Notes: generated by a model from the letters alone, not told the origin. A stretch of DNA of 35,471 nt from Actinomycetota bacterium (GCA_016870775.1 VGAK01000018.1:1-35471), one strand, 5' to 3'. Counted from the first letter of the stretch, positions 9,577-18,143 are shown. Numbers and translations: made by a program.

Positions 9577-9960
9577 TCAGCCGTTGCGGTCGACCATCCC
9601 GGTCGGCGGGTGCCAGACGACGGGCACGACATCCTTGTAGAGGCGTTCGATCTCGTAGAAGCGGCGGGTCTCGTCGGCAAAGACATGCACGACCACGTCG
9701 CCGTAGTCGATCAGCACCCACTGCTGCTCTCGCGCACCCTCGCTGCGAAGGGGGCTCCGCCCGGTCTCGGTGCGGACCATCTCGAGCACCGCATCGCAGA
9801 TCGCCCCCACCTGCCTCGGGTTGGATCCGCTCGAGACCACGAAGAACTCGGTGATCCCCAGCACCTCGCCCACGGGGATGATCATGATCTCGGTGCCCTT
9901 CTTGTCGTCGATCGCGGTCGCAACGATCCGTGCGAGCGCGAGGGACTCGTCGGCACTCAT
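9577..9960 (-). CDS. rsfS: Ribosomal silencing factor RsfS
   Basis: RsfS binds ribosomal protein uL14 and blocks subunit joining when nutrients are short. The 127-residue product carries the family segments ATAIDDKKGTEIMIIPVGEV, ITEFFVVSSGSNPRQVGAI, WVLIDYGDVVVHVF and RRFYEIERLYKD. These match the usual length and end. The ATG at 9960 overlaps the stop of the preceding gene as ATGA (9957-9960), so the two are translationally coupled. The nadD - LytR-like - rsfS order is a common actinobacterial arrangement. Confidence 0.96.
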   Translation of the reverse strand: MSADESLALARIVATAIDDKKGTEIMIIPVGEVLGITEFFVVSSGSNPRQVGAICDAVLEMVRTETGRSPLRSEGAREQQWVLIDYGDVVVHVFADETRRFYEIERLYKDVVPVVWHPPTGMVDRNG

Positions 9961-11177
9961 CGGGCCACCGTCGTGGTCGTGGCACCCGTTCCCCCGCCCG
10001 CACCCAGGTGCGAGGTGAAGTCGTGGCCGAGGACGATCCTCGCGTCTACTCCGGCGATGATCACGGATGTCTCCACGAACTCGAGCGGGCCGAGCAACGA
10101 GGCGTACGACTCGACCTCGGTGCGCGCGAGCGAGTCGCCGTAGTGGACGACGGTGCGCTCTTGTGGGGGATCGAGCGTCCTGCGCAAGACGACCACATTG
10201 GCACCCAGGTAGGCCAGTCGCGTCACTGCCTCACGGGCGAACGATGCATCGTCGAAGGGGATGTCGATCATCAGCGAGATGTTCGTGTTCGACAAGGTGA
10301 GGGCGCCGGGCGCCGTGCTCGCGAGCACCATCAGTGCCTCTCCGCCGTCGAGGGCATAGAGATCGAGGCCGGCGGGGTTGCGCTGTGCATCGACGAGGCG
10401 GGACGAGGAGATCTGCCACAAGTCCACCCTTCCGGCCAATAGTGCGGTGAGCACAGTGGAGGCATCGGGCGTCGCGGTGGTCGTGGTCGTGGAGGCCCCA
10501 CCGGCGTCGGCCACATCCGCTTCCACTCCCGCACGCGCGACGGCACCCCACAGCGCCTTGACCTGGGGCAACCGGTACGACTCGGCAACGGCGGCCTGCA
10601 TCGCGGCGAGACCGGCGGCGATTTCTGCGGGGGACAACGTCGCGGCTCCTGCGGGAAGCACCCGGGCAGCCTCGACCGACCCGCCCCCGTCCCAGATGTC
10701 CTGGGGCAGCGTCACCGGTTGGGGACCGACCGGTGCGAGCAGGGTCGCGAGATCGGCGGAGGTGAATCGCTGGGCGCTGTTCAATGACACGTTGAGCAGA
10801 TCCTCGACATCGGTGCGCAACGCGGCCAGACCACCGGTGGTCCACGAATCGGCGATGCGCCGAGGAGCCTCCGTCGCGGCGACATCGGCGGCCGAACCCG
10901 CCGGGATCGAGATGATCGTGCCCCCCCGACCCTCGGGAGTGAGCGCCACGAGCGCAACTGCGGTCAATTCGTCACGTGCGCTCGCGACGGCCCACAGGTG
11001 GAGCGACGACGCCGGCACGCTGATGGCAGGAACCTCGTCGACCTTGTCTCCACCCGCGTCGTTCAGCAACGCATTTGCGCCGAGAACCAGCCCGGTCGGC
11101 AGGGCCAGGAGCGAGGCCACCGAGGTGGCAACCGCGGCGATCAGGCGCCGCCTGCGACGCGCGGGGATCGCACTCAC
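9957..11177 (-). CDS. Membrane-anchored LytR/CpsA/Psr-like protein with degenerate LCP motif
   Basis: A 406-residue protein beginning with an arginine-rich stretch and one hydrophobic helix (about residues 12-35), then a long extracytoplasmic part. The segment TAVALVALTPEGRGGTIISIP to PQPVTLPQDIW follows the layout of LCP domains, which attach polymers to cell-wall peptidoglycan. However, the usual SIPRD catalytic block reads SIPAGSAAD, so Arg and Asp are absent. A low-complexity Thr run sits near the middle (STTTTTATP). The C-terminal part resembles the LytR_C region, and the tail ends GATTTTVAR. GTG 11177 overlaps the nadD stop as GTGA, and its stop overlaps rsfS. The longer frame to 11411 is rejected because it lies inside nadD. 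The role is unproven. Confidence 0.7.
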   Translation of the reverse strand: MSAIPARRRRRLIAAVATSVASLLALPTGLVLGANALLNDAGGDKVDEVPAISVPASSLHLWAVASARDELTAVALVALTPEGRGGTIISIPAGSAADVAATEAPRRIADSWTTGGLAALRTDVEDLLNVSLNSAQRFTSADLATLLAPVGPQPVTLPQDIWDGGGSVEAARVLPAGAATLSPAEIAAGLAAMQAAVAESYRLPQVKALWGAVARAGVEADVADAGGASTTTTTATPDASTVLTALLAGRVDLWQISSSRLVDAQRNPAGLDLYALDGGEALMVLASTAPGALTLSNTNISLMIDIPFDDASFAREAVTRLAYLGANVVVLRRTLDPPQERTVVHYGDSLARTEVESYASLLGPLEFVETSVIIAGVDARIVLGHDFTSHLGAGGGTGATTTTVAR

Positions 11178-11827
11178 GATGTCGCGTAAAGATCGAGTCG
11201 GGCGATGATGGCGGCAACCGCACCGGTCGTGGCCGGCTCGGCGGAACGTCCTGCCGCCACGTCGGCACGGATCTGCGAGCTCGAGACATCGACGAGCTCC
11301 ATGTCGACGAACTCGACCCGCGCTCCATCGACTGGCACGGCACGGTCGTCTGCGGGTCGATTCACGACCACGAGCGTAGAGAGACGCACCACCTCGTCGG
11401 CTTCCCTCCACGTGTGGAGATTGCGTGCCGCATCGGAGCCCAGGATGATGTGGTACTCGGCGTCGGGATGGTCGGCACGTAGGGCACGCAGGGTGTCGAC
11501 GGTGTAGGTCGGGCCACCCCGGCGGACCTCATCGTCGCCGACCGTCAGCCCGGGCTCTCCGGCCACCAGCGCCGTCACCATCTCGAGTCTGATCCCAGCC
11601 GGGGTGACACTGCGCTCTGCGACCTTTTGCCACGGCTCGTTTGCCACCATCAGGATCACTTCGTCCAGCCCGAGGGCCCGCCGTACCGCATGGGCCGCAG
11701 CCAGATGACCCCTGTGTGGCGGGTCGAACGTGCCACCCAGAATGCCGATTCGCCGGGCGCCCCCGCCACGTCCCGGTTCGTCCTGACGACCCCCACGAGG
11801 TGGGTGATCCCCGCGAGTTGGCGCCAC
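11174..11827 (-). CDS. nadD: Nicotinate-nucleotide adenylyltransferase
   Basis: NadD adenylylates nicotinate mononucleotide to deamido-NAD in NAD synthesis. The 217-residue product has the nucleotidyltransferase signature GGTFDPPHRGHL (residues 31-42). It also has PTYTVDTLRALR, the substrate-loop segment YHIILGSDAARNLHTW, and SSSQIRADVAAGRS, equivalent to the ISSTxIR motif. GTG 11827 is favoured because a TACACT -10 element lies 6 bases upstream. This leaves about 25 non-conserved residues before the fold; a later start nearer RRIGILGG cannot be excluded. It is the first gene of the operon, divergent from the sigma factor. Confidence 0.93.
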   Translation of the reverse strand: MAPTRGDHPPRGGRQDEPGRGGGARRIGILGGTFDPPHRGHLAAAHAVRRALGLDEVILMVANEPWQKVAERSVTPAGIRLEMVTALVAGEPGLTVGDDEVRRGGPTYTVDTLRALRADHPDAEYHIILGSDAARNLHTWREADEVVRLSTLVVVNRPADDRAVPVDGARVEFVDMELVDVSSSQIRADVAAGRSAEPATTGAVAAIIARLDLYATS

Positions 11828-11833
11828 GGCCAA

Positions 11834-11839
11834 AGTGTA
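11834..11839 (-). promoter_or_regulatory. -10 element of the nadD operon (leaderless)
   Basis: TACACT on the minus strand, followed by 6 bases (TTGGCC) and the GTG at 11827. The spacing predicts transcription starting at the start codon. There is no recognisable -35. Confidence 0.5.
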
Positions 11840-12039
11840 CGAAAGGGGCCCGGGACGCGAGCCACGGCCCTCAAGACCAGGATCTGGGCGAAACCCCCTA
11901 GCGGGAAGCACACCCGCGTGTTATTCTCATTATTCCCCTCAACTCGGGCCCCCCTTGTTGAAAACCCCCTATTTCGTGTGTCCCGTGCCACGGGGTACGC
12001 GGGAACATCCACGACGAACAAACGGTTGACCTCCACACT

Positions 12040-12867
12040 ATGAACGACTCCATTGGTCTCTACCTGAATGACATCGGCAAGGTCGCCCTGCTCACGGCCG
12101 AGGACGAGCGCGAGCTCTCCAAGGCGATCGAGGCGGGTCGTGACGCCGCCGCCCGGATCGATGCGGGCGAGCGCTCGGCTGCGTTGCGGCGCGACCTGCG
12201 CAATGCCACCGCGGCCAAGGACCGGTTCATCCGGGCCAACCTGCGCCTCGTGGTCTCCATAGCCCGCCGCTACCCCCTGCCCCAGGGCATGGACCTGCTG
12301 GACCTGATCCAGGAGGGCAACCTCGGACTCGAGCACGCGGTCGACAAGTTCGACTGGCGTCGTGGGTTCAAGTTCTCCACCTACGCCACGTTCTGGATCC
12401 GCCAGGCGATCGGTCGTGCGCTCGACCAGAAGGCGAGCCTCATCCGTATTCCCGGCGACCGCTCTGCGAGCCTGCGCGCCGCGCTGCGCCAGGCCTCGGG
12501 CGACGGAGAGACACTCGACGCCGGCAATGCCCAACTGCACCGACTCACCACTCCGGTGTCGCTCGACAAGACCGTCGGTGATGACGGCGACGCGACCCTC
12601 GGTGATCTGATGGACAACGGTCAGGGCACCCCCGAGGACGCCGTCATGGCTCTCGTGGACTCCGAACTGCTGAGCGAATTGCTCGGAACACTGGATGAGC
12701 GCGCCCGCTACGCCGTGGAGGCGCGTTTTGGCTTGCTCGACGGGGAGCGCAAGAGCTTCCGCGAAGTCGGCGAGGACCTGGGCGTCACCGCCGAGGCCGC
12801 GCGCCGCCTCGTGAGCCGTGCCGTCGAGGGTCTCCGCGACGACGCCGAGAGGATCCTGGCCGTCTGA
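12040..12867 (+). CDS. Sigma-70 family RNA polymerase sigma factor (compact, primary-like)
   Basis: A 275-residue sigma factor lacking region 1.1. Region 1.2 is DSIGLYLNDIGKVALLTAEDE. Region 2 runs from AKDRFIRANLRLVVSIARRY through DLIQEGNLGLEHAVDKFDWRRGFKFSTYATFWIRQAI, including the -10 recognition helix. Region 3 begins RIPGDRSASLRAAL. Region 4 contains the helix-turn-helix SFREVGEDLGVTAEAARRLVSRAVEGLR. It is shorter than housekeeping SigA and resembles group 2 or SigB/HrdB-like alternatives. The ATG at 12040 has no clear ribosome binding site; the 212-base gap to nadD holds its promoter, which I could not place. No anti-sigma gene is adjacent. Confidence 0.88.
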   Translation: MNDSIGLYLNDIGKVALLTAEDERELSKAIEAGRDAAARIDAGERSAALRRDLRNATAAKDRFIRANLRLVVSIARRYPLPQGMDLLDLIQEGNLGLEHAVDKFDWRRGFKFSTYATFWIRQAIGRALDQKASLIRIPGDRSASLRAALRQASGDGETLDAGNAQLHRLTTPVSLDKTVGDDGDATLGDLMDNGQGTPEDAVMALVDSELLSELLGTLDERARYAVEARFGLLDGERKSFREVGEDLGVTAEAARRLVSRAVEGLRDDAERILAV

Positions 12868-12871
12868 TCCG

Positions 12872-12895
12872 GCTCGCCCGGGGCCGCGGGCGGGC
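12872..12895 (+). terminator. Terminator-like hairpin after the sigma factor gene
   Basis: Four bases after the stop codon, GCTCGCCCG pairs with CGGGCGGGC (9 pairs, one G-U) around a 6-base loop. There is no T tract, so if it terminates it is of the U-less type. Confidence 0.45.
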
Positions 12896-12910
12896 AACAC
12901 ATCGCCAAAT

Positions 12911-12928
12911 ACCCGTTGCGAAACGGGT
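12911..12928 (+). repeat. Perfect inverted repeat upstream of DAHP synthase gene
   Basis: ACCCGTT-GCGA-AACGGGT is a 7-base-pair stem with a GNRA-type tetraloop, ending 26 bases before the ATG at 12955. It could be an operator or a leader hairpin of the aromatic biosynthesis gene, or a second terminator stem of the sigma gene. The sequence does not decide. Confidence 0.4.
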
Positions 12929-12954
12929 GCCGATCAGGCGAGGCTGTGACCCTT

Positions 12955-14304
12955 ATGGCACGTAGATGGGCCCCCGACTCGTGGCGGTCGTTCACCGCAT
13001 TGCAACAGCCCGACTGGCCCGACGCGGGTGCGCTCGAAATGGCCCTCAAGCAGGTCGCCGGGTTCCCGCCGCTCGTGTTCGCCGGCGAGGCGAGGTCTTT
13101 GCAGGGCTCCCTCGCCAAGGTCGCCGCGGGCAACGCGTTCCTCCTCCAGGCCGGCGACTGCGCCGAGAGTTTCGAGGAGTTCAGCGCGGTCAACATTCGC
13201 GAGAAGCTCCGAGTCATCCTGCAGATGGCCGTTGTGCTCACCTACTCCATGGGCGTGCCCGTCGTGAAGATCGGCCGCATGGCTGGCCAGTTCGCCAAAC
13301 CCCGGTCGTCTGCCACCGAGAAAATCGGGGATCTCGAGTTGCCCTCGTTCCGCGGCCACATCGTGAACGATCTCCTGCCGACCGCGGCCGCACGCATCCC
13401 GAACCCGGAGCGCCTCGTGCAGGCCTACCATCAGTCCGCGAGCACCCTCAATCTCCTGCGCGCCTTCACCAAGGGCGGCTTTGCCGACCTCAGCCGCGTC
13501 ACCGCATGGACACAGGAGTTCGTGGCCTCGAGCCCGGAGGGTCGGCGCTACGAGGAACTCTCCATGGAGATCGAGCGTGCGCTCCAGTTCATGCACGCCT
13601 GCGGCGTCGACACCGACAGCTTCCCGATGCTCCACGAAGTCGACGTGTACACGAGCCACGAGGCGCTGATCCTCGGCTACGAGGAGGCTCTCACCCGTCA
13701 GGACTCGCTCACCGGCCAGTGGTACGACTGCTCGGCCCACATGCTCTGGATCGGTGAGCGCACGCGCCAACTCGACGGTGCACACGTGGAGTTCCTGCGA
13801 GGGGTCGGCAATCCGCTCGGCTGCAAGGTCGGCCCGACCACCTCGCCCGAGTGGGTGCTCGAGTTGTGCCAGGTGCTCAACCCTGCCCGCATCCCGGGCC
13901 GCCTGACCTTGATCTCGCGCATGGGGGCCGACAAGGTCGAGGACTCGCTGCGTCCACTGCTGCGTGCCGTGAAAGACGCCGACCAGCCGGTGGTGTGGGC
14001 GTGCGACCCGATGCACGCCAACACCTTCACCGCACCCAACGGGCGCAAGACACGCCACTTCGAAGATGTCGTGGCCGAGATCGCCGGCTTCGTGCGCGCC
14101 AACAAGGCAGAGGGCACCTGGCCGGGCGGTATCCACATCGAGCTCACCGGCGAGGACGTGACCGAGTGCACCGGCGGGACCGACGACCTGACCCAGGACG
14201 ACCTCGACGACCGGTACGAGACGATCTGTGATCCACGACTGAACGGTCGCCAATCGCTCGACCTCGCCTTCCGCGTCGCCGAGTTGATCCGCGCCGGCGC
14301 CTGA
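12955..14304 (+). CDS. aroG: Class II 3-deoxy-7-phosphoheptulonate (DAHP) synthase
   Basis: It condenses phosphoenolpyruvate and erythrose-4-phosphate, the first step of the shikimate pathway. The 449-residue product matches the class II (plant/mycobacterial) family over its whole length. Segments include WRSFTALQQPDWPD, FLLQAGDCAESFEEF, KIGRMAGQFAKPRS, HMLWIGERTRQLDGAHVEF, NPLGCKVGPTTSP, ACDPMHANTF and GGIHIELTGEDVTECTGG. The metal-binding Cys in GDCAES and the His in DPMHAN are present. ATG 12955 is chosen over a TTG at 12916, which would add 13 residues spanning an inverted repeat. The serine hydrolase gene follows after 11 bases. Confidence 0.95.
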   Translation: MARRWAPDSWRSFTALQQPDWPDAGALEMALKQVAGFPPLVFAGEARSLQGSLAKVAAGNAFLLQAGDCAESFEEFSAVNIREKLRVILQMAVVLTYSMGVPVVKIGRMAGQFAKPRSSATEKIGDLELPSFRGHIVNDLLPTAAARIPNPERLVQAYHQSASTLNLLRAFTKGGFADLSRVTAWTQEFVASSPEGRRYEELSMEIERALQFMHACGVDTDSFPMLHEVDVYTSHEALILGYEEALTRQDSLTGQWYDCSAHMLWIGERTRQLDGAHVEFLRGVGNPLGCKVGPTTSPEWVLELCQVLNPARIPGRLTLISRMGADKVEDSLRPLLRAVKDADQPVVWACDPMHANTFTAPNGRKTRHFEDVVAEIAGFVRANKAEGTWPGGIHIELTGEDVTECTGGTDDLTQDDLDDRYETICDPRLNGRQSLDLAFRVAELIRAGA

Positions 14305-14315
14305 GACCACGCACC

Positions 14316-15149
14316 ATGGCCGGCCCACCGCTCGAGGCGGCGTGGCACCTCGTCGACGCGTGGCCCGCACCGGAATGGTCGTGCGCGGTGGTCCACGGAA
14401 TCGGTGGTGAGACGGTCACGCGTGGCGACACCTCACGGGTGCAACGGGTCGCCTCGGTGAGCAAACCGATCGCAGCCTGGGCGGTGCTCGTGGCCGTCGA
14501 GGAGGGCACGGTCGCGCTCGACGACCCGGTCGGCCAGAACGGCTGCACGCTCGCCCACCTCCTCTCCCACGCGGGCGGCTACCCCCTCGAGGGCGCACAG
14601 CCAGTCGGCAAGCCGGGCATCAAGCGCATCTACTCGAACTCCGGATACGACATGATCGCGAGCCACCTGGAGGCGGCGTCGGGAATTCCGTTCGACGAGT
14701 ACCTCGACGACGCGGTGCTCTCCCCCCTCGGCATGGGGTCGACCTCGCTCAGGGGTTCGTGCGCCAAGGACATCTGGTCCAGTGTCGATGATCTCGTGGC
14801 ACTCATCGGCGAGCTCCGCTCGCCCCGGCTCGTCGCGCGCGAGACGTGGTTCGCCGCTGTCACGCCGCAGTTTCCCCACCTGGCGGGAATCGTGCCGGGC
14901 ATCGGGCCCGCCGATCCCTGCCCGTGGGGGCTCGGTCCTGAGATCCGAGGGCACAAGAGCCCGCACTGGACCGGGTCGCGTAACTCCGCGGCCACCTTCG
15001 GTCACTTCGGTGGGATCGGGGCGTTCCTGTGGGTCGACCCCGTCGCCGACGTGGGCTGCGTGATGCTGTCGGAGACCGAGTTCACCGAGTGGGGACTCGC
15101 CCACTGGCCCGCGTTCTCCGACGCCGTGCTGGAGTGCCTGGGGCGATGA
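14316..15149 (+). CDS. Serine hydrolase, beta-lactamase / class C penicillin-binding-like
   Basis: A 277-residue member of the serine beta-lactamase-like family (EstB, FmtA and class C enzymes). The catalytic tetrad SVSK is at residues 47-50, the Tyr motif YSN at 106-108, and GHFGGIG near the C-terminus corresponds to the KTG-like HxG motif. LAHLLSHAGGYP is the characteristic LLTHTSG-like loop. No signal peptide is visible, so it is probably cytoplasmic and more likely an esterase or peptidase-type enzyme than an antibiotic-resistance lactamase. Its stop overlaps the next ATG as ATGA. The substrate is unknown. Confidence 0.85.
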   Translation: MAGPPLEAAWHLVDAWPAPEWSCAVVHGIGGETVTRGDTSRVQRVASVSKPIAAWAVLVAVEEGTVALDDPVGQNGCTLAHLLSHAGGYPLEGAQPVGKPGIKRIYSNSGYDMIASHLEAASGIPFDEYLDDAVLSPLGMGSTSLRGSCAKDIWSSVDDLVALIGELRSPRLVARETWFAAVTPQFPHLAGIVPGIGPADPCPWGLGPEIRGHKSPHWTGSRNSAATFGHFGGIGAFLWVDPVADVGCVMLSETEFTEWGLAHWPAFSDAVLECLGR

Positions 15150-15625
15150 GTCGACGCTGGCGCAACGGCGAGCGGATCAAGGTGCGCACCCTCGACGAGG
15201 ACGGCCTGCCGATCGTGCGCTACGGCACGGTGGGTGCGACGCTCTCCTCCGACGGACCAGTCGTGGTGATGTTCGACGATCTCCTCGGCGGCGACATCGT
15301 CGACAGGTCCGAGCTCGAGGTGGTCGCCGTCGACACGATCGAGCTCTCACTCGCCGGATTCGACCTCGCCGACGACGCGGTGCTGCGCGCGGGGCTGGCC
15401 GACATGTGGCGTGCCGAGGCCGATCTGGCGGGTCTCGCCATAGGTGCGGTTCGTGCGATGGGTGACGACGGTGCGGGTGTGCGCGACAGCGACGGTTGGC
15501 TCCTCGCCGAATTCACCCACGACGGGCTCGCGCACGTGGTGAGGTGCACCCCCGATCGGGACCGGGCGGATACGGTGATCGTGAGAGCCGACCGGTCGAA
15601 CCGATGGGACGGATTCACCGCCTGA
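15146..15625 (+). CDS. Uncharacterised 159-residue protein
   Basis: I do not recognise a family. The start at ATG 15146 overlaps the serine hydrolase stop as ATGA, indicating translational coupling. The N-terminal 60 residues read like a small beta-barrel (RIKVRTLDEDGLPIVRYGTVG, then PVVVMFDDLLGGDIVDRSELEVV). The rest is acidic and rich in Asp and Ala. There is no signal peptide, membrane helix or cysteine cluster. Its codon use and GC bias look like its neighbours', so it is probably a real gene. Confidence 0.65.
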   Translation: MSRRWRNGERIKVRTLDEDGLPIVRYGTVGATLSSDGPVVVMFDDLLGGDIVDRSELEVVAVDTIELSLAGFDLADDAVLRAGLADMWRAEADLAGLAIGAVRAMGDDGAGVRDSDGWLLAEFTHDGLAHVVRCTPDRDRADTVIVRADRSNRWDGFTA

Positions 15626-15640
15626 CCGCCCACCTGATCG

Positions 15641-15668
15641 CCGCACCCGACTGACCGCACCCGACTGA
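15641..15668. repeat. Tandem 14-base direct repeat
   Basis: CCGCACCCGACTGA occurs twice head-to-tail between the unknown gene and the MFS gene. It is most simply a small replication-slippage duplication; no regulatory meaning is evident. Confidence 0.6.
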
Positions 15669-15678
15669 ACGGCCGCCA

Positions 15679-16875
15679 ATGACCGACACTGCCCCACGCA
15701 CCCCGATTCAGAGATTCACGCTCGGGATCGGCCCACTGCTGATCTGCGGCTTCAGCGTGCCGGTCTCCAACAGCATGATCTTTCCCGCCTTGTCCGAACT
15801 CCAGGACACGCACGGTTTCAACGACGCGGGGCTCGGATTCATCGCCGCGGCTGGTTTCCTCGTCTCGCTCCTGGTGCAACTGTTCGTCGCACCCCGGGCC
15901 GACAAGGGCGAACCGAGGCGATTCGTGCTCGCCGCCCTGGTGCTGGCCTGCGTGGGTTCGACCCTGTTCGCCTTCGGCTCGACACTGGGGATGTTCATCA
16001 TCGCGCGCGCGGTCGGAGGTGCCTCACTCGGCATGAGCGGCCCCGCCGTCAGGGCGATCACGGCCAACATCGACAAGACCCGCGCCGCCGAGCGGCTCGG
16101 CCGGTTGCGCGGAGTCGAACTGGCCGGCTTCACCGGTGGGCCGTTGATCGGTGCGATCCTGATCGAGCCGTTCGGTCTGCGTGGGGCGTTCCTGATCTTT
16201 TCGTGCGTGGCAGTGATCGCCCTCCTCGTTGTGTGGAGCCGCGATCTCCCCTCACTGCCGGCGACCGGGGACTCTGGCAAGTTGAGTTTTGATCTGTTGA
16301 GACTCCTACCCGTGCGCGCCGCCGTTCTGGCCTCGTCGGCCCTGTTCCTCCCGGTCGGGATCTACGACGCGCTGTGGGACCGCTACATCACTGATCGTGG
16401 CGGCAACAACTTCCAGGTCGGACTCACATTCCTGCTCTACACGATCCCCTTCATCGTGCTCGGTGCCGCCGGGGGCCGACTCGCCGACAGGCGCGGAGCG
16501 GTGTCGATGACGGTCGTCGGGTTGTTCCTCACCGCACCACTCGTGCTCGTCTACGGATTGCTCCCGAGCGCCGAGCTGCTCGTGGGGTTTGCGATCGTGG
16601 AGGGAGTCATCGGGGCGTTGTCGATCCCCGCGACGCAATCACTCATGGCCTCGGTTGCCCCGAGGGGTCGCGCTGCCGCCGCACAGGGTCTCGCCGGCAG
16701 TGGGGACCTCGTGGCGGCCACGCTCATGGCGCTCGTGGCACCGATGCTCTACGGCGCCCATGGACCCGGGGTGACCTTCGGATTCGCCGCGACCTTGATG
16801 GTGATCTCGGGCACCGCGGTCGCCCTCATGCTGCGGACGGCCGCGAGGCGGCCCGGGGGTCTTGCCGTCAGTTGA
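15679..16875 (+). CDS. MFS transporter
   Basis: A 398-residue integral membrane protein with about 12 hydrophobic helices in two halves. The loop between helices 2 and 3 reads VAPRADKGEPRRFVL, a variant of the MFS signature. The matching loop of the second half is GGRLADRRGAVSMTV. The closing segment of the first half contains RLGRLRGVELAGFTGGPLIGA, as in drug and sugar efflux MFS members. The substrate cannot be inferred. The stop overlaps the convergent thiolase stop by 8 bases (16868-16875). Confidence 0.9.
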   Translation: MTDTAPRTPIQRFTLGIGPLLICGFSVPVSNSMIFPALSELQDTHGFNDAGLGFIAAAGFLVSLLVQLFVAPRADKGEPRRFVLAALVLACVGSTLFAFGSTLGMFIIARAVGGASLGMSGPAVRAITANIDKTRAAERLGRLRGVELAGFTGGPLIGAILIEPFGLRGAFLIFSCVAVIALLVVWSRDLPSLPATGDSGKLSFDLLRLLPVRAAVLASSALFLPVGIYDALWDRYITDRGGNNFQVGLTFLLYTIPFIVLGAAGGRLADRRGAVSMTVVGLFLTAPLVLVYGLLPSAELLVGFAIVEGVIGALSIPATQSLMASVAPRGRAAAAQGLAGSGDLVAATLMALVAPMLYGAHGPGVTFGFAATLMVISGTAVALMLRTAARRPGGLAVS

Positions 16876-18070
16876 GGCGTTCGATGATCATGGCCATGCC
16901 CTGGCCACCACCGACGCACATCGACTCGAGGCCCCACTGCTTGTCTTGCCACTGGAGGCCGTTGATGAGCGTGGTCATGATGCGCGCACCCGTCATGCCG
17001 AAGGGGTGACCGAGTGCGATCGCACCGCCGTGCACGTTCAACTTCTCGAGCGGGATGCCGAGGTGCTTGGCCGAGGGAAGCACCTGCGCAGCGAAGGCCT
17101 CGTTGATCTCCACGAGGTCGATCTGGTCGATCGACATGCCAGCGCGCCCGAGCGCCTGGCGGCAGGCCTCGATCGGGCCGAGTCCCATGATCTCTGGATT
17201 GAGACCGGACACACCCGACGACACGATGCGCGCGAGCGGCGTGAGACCCAGTTGGCGGGCCTTGGTGTCGCTCATCACCATCACGGCCGCGGCTCCGTCG
17301 TTGAGCGGGCACGCGTTGCCGGCCGTCACCGAGCCGTCGGGGCGGAAGACGGGCTTGAGCTGCGACACAGCCTCGTAGTTGGTGCCGGGGCGGGGGCCGT
17401 CGTCCTTCGAGACGACGGTGCCGTCGGCGAGGGTGAGCGGGGTGATCTCGCGCTCGAAGAAGCCGTTGTCGACGTGCTCGCACGCCAGGTTCTGCGAGCG
17501 GACGCCGAAGCGATCCATCTCCTCGCGGGTCACACCCTCGCGCTCGACGACGTTCTCGGCGGTCTGACCCATTGCGATGTACATGTCGGGCAGGCCCGGT
17601 GCCGGGGCCCAGGTGCCCTGGCCACCCGCAGCCCGGGTCTTGCTGCGCTCACCGGCGCTCGCGAACACCGTGTTCGGCGCGAGATCGCTCGCGCCCGAGG
17701 CGTAGCGACTGACGGTCTCGACTCCGGCGGCGATGAAGCAGTCTCCCTCTCCCGAGCGAACGGCGTGCGCGGCCATTCGGATCGTCTGGAGCGACGAGGA
17801 GCAGTAGCGATTGACCGTCACGCCGGGCACGTTGTCGAGTCCCGCGAGGACCGCCGCCACGCGCGCGATGTTGAAGCCACCCTCGCCGGCGGGCTGGCCG
17901 ATGCCCATCATCAGGTCCTCGACATCGTCGGCCTTGACCTGGGGAACCTTGGCCATCAGAGCCTTGATGATCTGGGCCGACATGTCGTCGGGGCGAAGGT
18001 CCACGAGCGATCCCTTGTTGGCACGACCGATCGGGCTGCGGGCTGTGGCGACGATGACTGCCTCGGGCAT
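16868..18070 (-). CDS. Thiolase (acetyl-CoA C-acyltransferase)
   Basis: It cleaves 3-ketoacyl-CoA with CoA in beta-oxidation, or the reverse. The 400-residue product has all thiolase landmarks: nucleophilic Cys90 in NRYCSSSLQT, NEAFAAQVL, His355 in GHPFGMTGAR and the second catalytic Cys385 in CVGGGQGMA. ATG 18070 is preceded by AGAGGA, a good ribosome binding site 7 bases away, so the longer frame to 18391 is not used. The family includes FadA-type enzymes for fatty acid and sterol side-chain degradation. The P450 gene nearby makes a sterol or hydrocarbon role possible, but this is inference. Confidence 0.94.
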   Translation of the reverse strand: MPEAVIVATARSPIGRANKGSLVDLRPDDMSAQIIKALMAKVPQVKADDVEDLMMGIGQPAGEGGFNIARVAAVLAGLDNVPGVTVNRYCSSSLQTIRMAAHAVRSGEGDCFIAAGVETVSRYASGASDLAPNTVFASAGERSKTRAAGGQGTWAPAPGLPDMYIAMGQTAENVVEREGVTREEMDRFGVRSQNLACEHVDNGFFEREITPLTLADGTVVSKDDGPRPGTNYEAVSQLKPVFRPDGSVTAGNACPLNDGAAAVMVMSDTKARQLGLTPLARIVSSGVSGLNPEIMGLGPIEACRQALGRAGMSIDQIDLVEINEAFAAQVLPSAKHLGIPLEKLNVHGGAIALGHPFGMTGARIMTTLINGLQWQDKQWGLESMCVGGGQGMAMIIERLN

Positions 18071-18143
18071 TGGGTTTCCTCTCGTTGGGGGCGCGGATGC
18101 GCCGTCGGGGTGCGTGCCACGGCGGGATTCCACCGCGCCCGAT

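Noticed and set aside
12916-12954. TTG start adding 13 residues to DAHP synthase
   Set aside because: It would translate through the inverted repeat, and the ATG at 12955 fits the family N-terminus.
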